Shown in pieces: positions 21,708-26,291 of a stretch of 26,291 nucleotides of DNA. Numbering within the stretch: position 1 is the first letter of the stretch; each line of letters begins with the position of its first letter. Source of the stretch: Sulfonitrofixus sp039714575 (GTDB lineage: Bacteria; Campylobacterota; Campylobacteria; Campylobacterales; Sulfurimonadaceae); contig JBDLJE010000026.1 in the NCBI GenBank assembly GCA_039714575.1, positions 1 to 26,291 of the forward strand. Reading direction: 5' to 3'. The notes beneath the pieces were generated by a model, which saw only the letters and a list, made by a program, of their open reading frames with translations, was not told the DNA's origin and did not search any database. Both the position numbers and the translations under genes were made by a program.

Positions 21708-22241
21708 ATGAGTGCGATAAAAATAGGTGTTATCACCGCGTCAGACAGAGCGAGTGCCGGAATTTATGAAGACATTTCGGGTATGGCCATTCAAGAGACC
21801 ATGAATGACTACCTTGTGAGTGATTTTGAAGTCGAGTACCGCTGCATTCCTGACGAACAGTCAATGATCGAAGAGACATTGAAAGAGTTGTGTGACGACG
21901 CCGGGTGCTGCCTCGTCGTTACGACAGGCGGTACAGGGCCAGCTCTACGTGACGTGACACCTGAAGCGACGGAAAATGTCTGTCAAAAGATGATGCCGGG
22001 CTTTGGCGAACTGATGCGTCAAGTCTCGCTCCAATATGTGCCGACGGCTATTCTTTCCCGTCAAACAGCCGGTATCCGCGGCAAGTCGCTGATCATAAAC
22101 CTTCCGGGAAAACCAAAATCCATTCGCGAATGTCTTGATGCGGTATTTCCTGCCGTTCCGTACTGTATCGACCTTATAGAGGGACCTTATCTTGAATGTG
22201 ACGATAGCGTTATTACAGCATTTCGTCCAAAAGCAAAGTAA
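21708..22241 (+). CDS. mog: Molybdopterin adenylyltransferase (MogA)
   Basis: A 177-residue cytoplasmic enzyme that adenylates molybdopterin before molybdate insertion by MoeA. The MoCF-binding motif V-V-T-T-G-G-T-G-P-A-L-R-D-V-T-P-E-A is exact for the family, followed by L-S-R-Q-T-A-G-I-R-G and N-L-P-G-K-P-K-S-I. Length is nearer MogA than MoaB. ATG 21708 lies four bases after the bioV stop with AAGGAG upstream, so it is part of the same transcript. A molybdenum cofactor supply fits the respiratory enzymes typical of this group (nitrate, polysulfide or formate enzymes), none of which is in the window. Confidence 0.92.
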   Translation: MSAIKIGVITASDRASAGIYEDISGMAIQETMNDYLVSDFEVEYRCIPDEQSMIEETLKELCDDAGCCLVVTTGGTGPALRDVTPEATENVCQKMMPGFGELMRQVSLQYVPTAILSRQTAGIRGKSLIINLPGKPKSIRECLDAVFPAVPYCIDLIEGPYLECDDSVITAFRPKAK

Positions 22242-22252
22242 TTTAAAATTTA

Positions 22253-22262
22253 GAAGCGCTTC
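22253..22262 (+). other. Short palindrome after mogA
   Basis: GAAGCGCTTC is a perfect 10-base palindrome 11 bases past the mogA stop, followed loosely by a T-rich stretch. Too short to be a firm terminator but its place would suit one. Confidence 0.2.
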
Positions 22263-22290
22263 CGCCACTTTTATAACTATTTTAAACATT

Positions 22291-22305
22291 TAGTATTGTA
22301 TACTA
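22291..22305 (+). promoter_or_regulatory. Inverted repeat overlapping a candidate -10 box of the kinase gene
   Basis: TAGTAT-TGT-ATACTA is a perfect 6-base inverted repeat around a 3-base centre. It contains TATACT (22299-22304), a candidate -10 box, about 65 bases before the kinase ATG. A regulator bound here would block the promoter; no factor is assigned. Confidence 0.3.
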
Positions 22306-22367
22306 TGTGTAAAGGCGCCTCTGTTACAGGGCCGGAAAAGTGCCTTATTTCAGTCAAGGTCGAACAG

Positions 22368-23741
22368 ATGCAAGTTGAGAGTGTATTTACCAGTTTTCGC
22401 TCGTTTGAGCACCCTTCAGAGCTGATCTTTATGATGACAAAAGGGATACAAAAAGGCGTGCTGATCGCCACTTTGGTCGCTGCGTCAGTCTATACAGTGT
22501 TACTTTATGAATATGTCCCCTTTTATATACTCTTTATCTGGATATTAGCCCAGTTCTCTCTGTCGGTTACGCGTGTCAATCTGGCTAAAAAGCTAGAGCA
22601 ATACACCAAACAAAACAGCGTATTGAAAAAACAGTATATGAATTACAACATTGGGGCCACGGCAGTTAGCGGGCTGCTGTGGGGGTCGGCAAGCTGGCTG
22701 GCTGTTATGTATGCCCCGGAAGTCAGTACCTTCTATGTCTTGGCGATCTTGCTGGCTTTGATCGCCGGAGCGACAACAACGCTAGGCTCGATCTTTCATG
22801 TCTATATCGCTTTTGTCGGCACTGCGCTTTTAATGCTGAGCGGCTCGTTTGTCTATTATGGCGGCAACGCTCATTTCATCATAGCATTGGCCAGTGTAGT
22901 GACAATAACGATTTTAACAGCTACCGGTTCGGATTACTATCTTAAACTCAAAAAGATCGTTGAGTTGAGTGTGCAGTTGAAGACGTTTAACACGGCACTG
23001 GAAGAGCGTGTGAAAAAAGAGGTAAGAAAAAACACGGAAAAAGACATTCAGCTTATGCATCAGGCCCGTTTGGCGCAGATGGGCGAGATGATCGGCATGA
23101 TCGCCCACCAGTGGCGGCAGCCGCTGCACATTATCTCATCCGCAGCGACCGATATGGATCTAAAAATAGAATTCGGCACGCTGGATGACGAGACAAGCAA
23201 AAAACATATCGATACCATCAACACGCTGACACAGCATCTCTCTTCGACCATCGATGACTTCAGGGACTTTTTCAAGATCACCAAGGAGAAAGAGCCGACC
23301 TCTTTAAAAGAGGTGGTGTCAAGCACGCTTAAGATCGTCAGGGAGTTTATTGAAAATAAAAAGATCACGATCAATACTGAGTTGAAAAGCAGTGAGCAGT
23401 TGAACAGCTACCCTAATGAGCTCAAGCAGGTACTTTTAAATCTCATTAAAAATGCCGAAGATGTTCTGGTAGAGAGAGCAATATCCGATGCGCAGATTAC
23501 GATCAAAACATTCAGTGATGAAGAGGGGCATTACCTTGAGGTCTGTGACAATGCAGGCGGTGTGCCGGAGGAGATGATGGGGCGGATCTTTGATGCCTAT
23601 TTTAGTTCGAAACCGCAGGACAAGGGGAGCGGTCTGGGACTTTACATGAGCAAAACGATCATAGAAGAGCATTGCGGCGGTCGGTTGAGCGTAAGCAATT
23701 CGAAAGAGGGTGCCTGCTTCTGTATCAGCCTGCCTAAATAA
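22368..23741 (+). CDS. Orphan membrane sensor histidine kinase
   Basis: A 457-residue kinase with a membrane sensor part of about six helices (25-190, including 31-50, 51-68, 95-115, 120-142, 145-164 and 169-188) and almost no periplasmic domain, suggesting it senses within the membrane or from the cytoplasm. A coiled-coil linker (195-232) leads to the phosphoacceptor motif I-A-H-Q-W-R-Q-P-L with His247, then N-box N-L-I-K-N-A-E-D, G1 D-N-A-G-G and G2 G-S-G-L-G-L-Y-M-S-K. ATG 22368 is chosen for the AAGG 8 bases upstream; an in-frame TTG at 22296 would lie across the promoter region. No response regulator is adjacent. Confidence 0.85.
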   Translation: MQVESVFTSFRSFEHPSELIFMMTKGIQKGVLIATLVAASVYTVLLYEYVPFYILFIWILAQFSLSVTRVNLAKKLEQYTKQNSVLKKQYMNYNIGATAVSGLLWGSASWLAVMYAPEVSTFYVLAILLALIAGATTTLGSIFHVYIAFVGTALLMLSGSFVYYGGNAHFIIALASVVTITILTATGSDYYLKLKKIVELSVQLKTFNTALEERVKKEVRKNTEKDIQLMHQARLAQMGEMIGMIAHQWRQPLHIISSAATDMDLKIEFGTLDDETSKKHIDTINTLTQHLSSTIDDFRDFFKITKEKEPTSLKEVVSSTLKIVREFIENKKITINTELKSSEQLNSYPNELKQVLLNLIKNAEDVLVERAISDAQITIKTFSDEEGHYLEVCDNAGGVPEEMMGRIFDAYFSSKPQDKGSGLGLYMSKTIIEEHCGGRLSVSNSKEGACFCISLPK

Positions 23742-23744
23742 CTA

Positions 23745-24521
23745 TTATAGGGCTAAACGGATACCGACAGGACAGTGGTCGGAACCGGTGACCTCTTGTA
23801 AGATAAAGGCATCTTCCAGCACTTCGGCCAGGTCGTCGGAGATAAAGAAGTAGTCGATCCTCCAGCCTACGTTTTTGGCACGTGCGCCTGAACGGTACGA
23901 CCACCAGCTGTACTCCTCCTCTTTGTCGCCATGGACATAACGGAAGGTGTCGATGTAGCCGTGTTCAACAAGCTTGTCCATCCACTCGCGCTCTATCGGC
24001 AAGAACCCGGATGTCTTGGAATTTGCTTTGGGGTTTTTAAGGTCGATCTCTTTGTGGGCCGTATTGACATCGCCGCAGATGATGATGGATTTTCCATCAT
24101 CTCGCAGTGCATTGCAGTAGTGTAAAAAGTCGTCATAAAATTTCATCTTCAGTGCCAGTCGCTCATCATCCTTTTGACCGTTTGGAAAGTAGACATTGAA
24201 AAGTACGAAGTCGCCGTAGTCCTGCTCAACAATGCGCCCCTCTCGGGCAAGATCGATGTCGTGGCGGTTGTGGGTGTACTCCGGCTCCATCATCGAAAAC
24301 GATGCGGTTCCGGAGTACCCTTTTTTGTCAGCGCTGTTGACGTTGAGTGTTGTGAACTCCAACTCAAACAGGTCGTCAGGGATCTGCTCGGGAAGGGCTT
24401 TGATCTCTTGCAGGCACAGAATGTCAGGTTGACGTTCATCGATCCATCTAAGTGCCTCTTTATTTGCTACAGCGCGTATGCCGTTAACATTCCATGATAT
24501 GATCTCGATAGAGTCTGACAT
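23745..24521 (-). CDS. xth: Exodeoxyribonuclease III / AP endonuclease
   Basis: A 258-residue DNA-repair nuclease that cleaves at abasic sites and trims 3' ends. The exonuclease-endonuclease-phosphatase fold motifs are all visible: S-W-N-V-N-G-I-R at the N-terminus, C-L-Q-E-I-K (metal Glu), F-N-V-Y-F-P-N-G (Tyr), I-C-G-D-V-N-T-A-H (Asp, Asn), and the final G-S-D-H-C-P-V (Asp-His). W-R-I-D-Y-F-F also matches XthA. The ATG at 24521 has TTTAGGA 6 bases upstream. It converges on the kinase gene with only 3 bases between the stops and diverges from the rhodanese gene. Confidence 0.95.
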   Translation of the reverse strand: MSDSIEIISWNVNGIRAVANKEALRWIDERQPDILCLQEIKALPEQIPDDLFELEFTTLNVNSADKKGYSGTASFSMMEPEYTHNRHDIDLAREGRIVEQDYGDFVLFNVYFPNGQKDDERLALKMKFYDDFLHYCNALRDDGKSIIICGDVNTAHKEIDLKNPKANSKTSGFLPIEREWMDKLVEHGYIDTFRYVHGDKEEEYSWWSYRSGARAKNVGWRIDYFFISDDLAEVLEDAFILQEVTGSDHCPVGIRLAL

Positions 24522-24641
24522 AGGGAATCCTAAATTGTAATTTGTTGGCGTATTTTACACGCTGAAACTATTAAAATCCTTACTGAAGAGTTTATGTCCG
24601 GAAAATGGCTGTTTTTAAGTATTGAAATACGTAATAGAAAT

Positions 24642-24647
24642 TATAAT
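24642..24647 (+). promoter_or_regulatory. -10 box of the rhodanese gene
   Basis: Perfect TATAAT 16 bases before ATG 24664; transcription would begin about 24654 at the AAAAGGA ribosome binding site, so the leader would be very short. A TTGAAA at 24622-24627 is too close to be a normal -35. Confidence 0.35.
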
Positions 24648-24663
24648 AGGCAAAAGGATCGAT

Positions 24664-25062
24664 ATGAAAAGAGTTATTCTGCTTTTTTGGACCATTTTTA
24701 CCGTTTCGCTTTATGCCGGTTACACTGCGCCGCTTCATGTGGACGGTTCCAAACTGGTTGATTCGAAAGAGGCGTATGCACTTTACCAACAGGGGGCGAC
24801 GTTCATCGATGTACGGCCGAAAAGGTTTATAGCGTCCGGCATGATCAAAGGTGCACACCATCTGTATGTAGGTGCCATGACGCCGCAAAACATACAAAAA
24901 GCGGCAGCAAAAAATGCGGCTGTCGTGGTCTACTGTAACGGTGTAAGCTGCTCATTGACTGCCGAAGCGATCGTAAAGATGACGGCCTGGGGCTACAGCA
25001 AGATCTACTACTACCGTGACGGCTTTCCGGCATGGAAGTACTACAAACTTCCTATGCAGTAG
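24664..25062 (+). CDS. Exported rhodanese-domain protein
   Basis: A 132-residue protein with a signal peptide (M-K-R-V-I-L-L-F-W-T-I-F-T-V-S-L-Y-A, cleavage near 18) and a single rhodanese fold: F-I-D-V-R-P-K-R-F near 42-50, I-K-G-A-H-H, the active-site loop Y-C-N-G-V-S-C-S with catalytic Cys, and the terminal G-F-P-A-W-K motif. Periplasmic rhodaneses carry sulfane sulfur and are common in sulfur-oxidising or sulfur-reducing Campylobacterota. The ATG at 24664 has AAAAGGA 5 bases upstream; the frame's earlier ATG at 24622 precedes the TATAAT box. Substrate not known. Confidence 0.85.
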   Translation: MKRVILLFWTIFTVSLYAGYTAPLHVDGSKLVDSKEAYALYQQGATFIDVRPKRFIASGMIKGAHHLYVGAMTPQNIQKAAAKNAAVVVYCNGVSCSLTAEAIVKMTAWGYSKIYYYRDGFPAWKYYKLPMQ

Positions 25063-25087
25063 CAGAGTACGTAATTAGATTCGGTGC

Positions 25088-25107
25088 ATAGCCTTTTCAG
25101 AGGCTGT
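25088..25107. terminator. Hairpin between the convergent rhodanese and hydrolase genes
   Basis: ATAGCCT-N6-AGGCTGT makes a stem of five Watson-Crick pairs plus a G-T and an A-T pair. It sits between the two stop codons. No strong T-tract follows on either strand; a run of seven Ts (25114-25121) lies a little further on the plus strand. Confidence 0.35.
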
Positions 25108-26291
25108 TTACGGATTTTTTTGTACCCATATAAACCACTTGGAGCGTTTCCAGCTCTCGCGAAATGTTTTAAGGTTAGACTTGATGGCTCTGTTCTGCCA
25201 CTCGTGGCCATCATAAAAGGCGATGAAGTCAAGCTGTTGGTTTGACTTGCCGTACTGCTCGTCGAACATCTGTGCCATGTCGTTTGCCGTACTTACTTTG
25301 CGACCGACGATCTCTTGCAGCGGAAAAGTCAAGCCTGCATAGTCCTGTTTTGGTTCATAAGCCTTATAGACAAGTTCAGTGCAGACCAGTGATGAGTCTG
25401 TCAAAAAATCAAAATTAAAGTCATAGGGTCTGCCGCTGTAATGAAAGGCGCGCTCAATAGCGAGAGCAATATCTGCTTTACTTAGTCGCGGACGAAGTAT
25501 GACGACAGAATCAGCACTGACGGAGTGCTCGACAGTAGTGAACGAGACCCCTTCGCTGATCGCTTCGATGACTCTTGGTGTGCGACCGTACTCTTGCGGC
25601 AGAAGACTGTTCTGATAGGCCTTGGCAAAACGCTGCTTTAAGTAGGCATCAAAGTTTCCGTCATGTTCTGCGTAGCGCTCAGCTATGGAGCTGTCTTTGA
25701 AATAGGCCGTACGTTCTTGCGGGGTTCCGATATAAAGTGCTGCATGAGGCCAGTAGCCGGGCAGGCCGACATTAGACAAGTACCACTCCCGTCTCTCCAG
25801 TAAAATATCTCCAGGCTGCAGCAGGGACTTTATCTCTTCTATTTGATCTTTGTTGATCAATGAACGTTTCACTCGTAAGATCTTTACGTCACCCATCCAT
25901 TCAGAGACCTCTTTTTGTACAGGGAAGAAGACGTTGAAGCCGGTGTCCTGAGCGATCTTTACGGCATTATTCGCGGTAGCTTTCGGCCCCTCGCCGCTGC
26001 CCTTTTTCCATATGGCTCTGCTGTCCTCTTCAATGCCCACGGCAAGAGCTGATGGCGCACCTTTGGCACGTAAACGGTACAAGGCGTCGAGGCGGGCAAA
26101 CTCTATGCCTGTAATGACATTCAAAAAACGAAACTTCAACGCTTTATAGCGGTCTTTTTGCAACCCGAGTTCGGGAACCGTTTCATTCAGCATGGTGTGC
26201 ATGCCGGGGTCGTTTTCCATTAAAGCGATGTACTCCATGGCGTAACGGTACTGTGTGAGAAAGGCGGCATATCTAATGCTGTAAGCCTGTG
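25108..26291 (-). CDS. YiiX-like permuted papain-fold cysteine hydrolase, 5' end missing
   Basis: The frame stays open upstream of the ATG at 26238 to the window edge (reading Q-A-Y-S-I-R-Y-A-A-F-L-T-Q-Y-R-Y-A), so the gene's start lies outside. Counted from that Met, 376 residues are seen. The C-terminal half has the permuted NlpC/P60 layout of the YiiX/YebB family: P-G-D-I-L-L-E-R-R with G-Y-W-P-H-A-A-L-Y-I-G-T (His165) coming first, and D-S-S-L-V-C-T-E-L-V-Y (Cys286) later, the reverse order of classic NlpC/P60. Such enzymes act on cell-wall peptides or lipid/amide bonds. The N-terminal part is helical and unrecognised. Active-site residues look intact; substrate unknown. Confidence 0.8.
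   Translation of the reverse strand, partial: QAYSIRYAAFLTQYRYAMEYIALMENDPGMHTMLNETVPELGLQKDRYKALKFRFLNVITGIEFARLDALYRLRAKGAPSALAVGIEEDSRAIWKKGSGEGPKATANNAVKIAQDTGFNVFFPVQKEVSEWMGDVKILRVKRSLINKDQIEEIKSLLQPGDILLERREWYLSNVGLPGYWPHAALYIGTPQERTAYFKDSSIAERYAEHDGNFDAYLKQRFAKAYQNSLLPQEYGRTPRVIEAISEGVSFTTVEHSVSADSVVILRPRLSKADIALAIERAFHYSGRPYDFNFDFLTDSSLVCTELVYKAYEPKQDYAGLTFPLQEIVGRKVSTANDMAQMFDEQYGKSNQQLDFIAFYDGHEWQNRAIKSNLKTFRESWKRSKWFIWVQKNP

Noticed and set aside
24845..25033. Minus-strand 62-residue open frame rich in Ser/Arg
   Set aside because: Opposite the rhodanese gene; composition is that of a reversed coding frame.

Overview
The window looks like chromosomal DNA of a free-living, respiratory member of the Campylobacterota, most like the Sulfurimonas/Sulfurovum relatives of Helicobacter and Campylobacter. 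The reasons are the gene order tgt - COG3400 gene - aroB - mscS - mtaB - ftsH-like, which I recall from Helicobacter pylori (HP0281-HP0286), a BioV-type biotin-pathway esterase typical of this phylum, an AHQWRQPL-type orphan histidine kinase, and a large set of multihaem cytochromes. All identifications are by eye; no database search was run.

Region 1 (1-2610) is accessory. It opens with the end of an IS3-family insertion sequence (transposase C-terminus and terminal inverted repeat) that abuts the promoter, ribosome binding site and first codons of a leftward gene, apparently cut by the insertion. Then come a small basic protein whose 5' part looks frameshifted, a leftward exported histidine-rich protein, a rightward DUF234/PD-(D/E)XK-like protein, and an AT-rich gap of about 380 bases.

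Region 2 (2611-7342) is the most interesting part: five co-directional c-type cytochrome genes with short gaps or ATGA overlaps. They are a tetrahaem NapC/NirT/NrfH-type quinol dehydrogenase, membrane-anchored 3-haem and 12-haem proteins sharing the same N-terminal module, and two tandem paralogues joining an Ig-like domain to 7 or 8 haem sites. Together they carry about 34 haem-binding motifs, with no NrfA-like catalytic CXXCK motif, outer-membrane porin or other recognisable terminal reductase. I infer an uncharacterised quinol-to-periplasm electron wire or a new terminal reductase.

Region 3 (7383-10964) holds a leftward hexose-6-phosphate mutarotase, a rightward YqjD/YqjE-like membrane protein pair, a leftward HtrA/DegP periplasmic protease and a leftward 70-residue protein.

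Region 4 (11075-13909) is a leftward, overlapping tgt - pdxJ - pdxA operon (queuosine and vitamin B6).

Region 5 (14043-22241) is a rightward housekeeping run: the COG3400 RCK_C protein, then aroB, mscS, mtaB, a FtsH-like AAA protein and bioV, all overlapping by 4 to 14 bases, followed by mogA. The FtsH-like protein has lost the HEXXH zinc-protease motif but keeps its ATPase motifs, so it is probably a pseudoprotease.

Region 6 (22368-26291) has an orphan membrane histidine kinase, a leftward exodeoxyribonuclease III, an exported rhodanese, and a leftward permuted papain-fold (YiiX-like) hydrolase whose 5' end runs off the window. I found no tRNA, rRNA, CRISPR array or origin.
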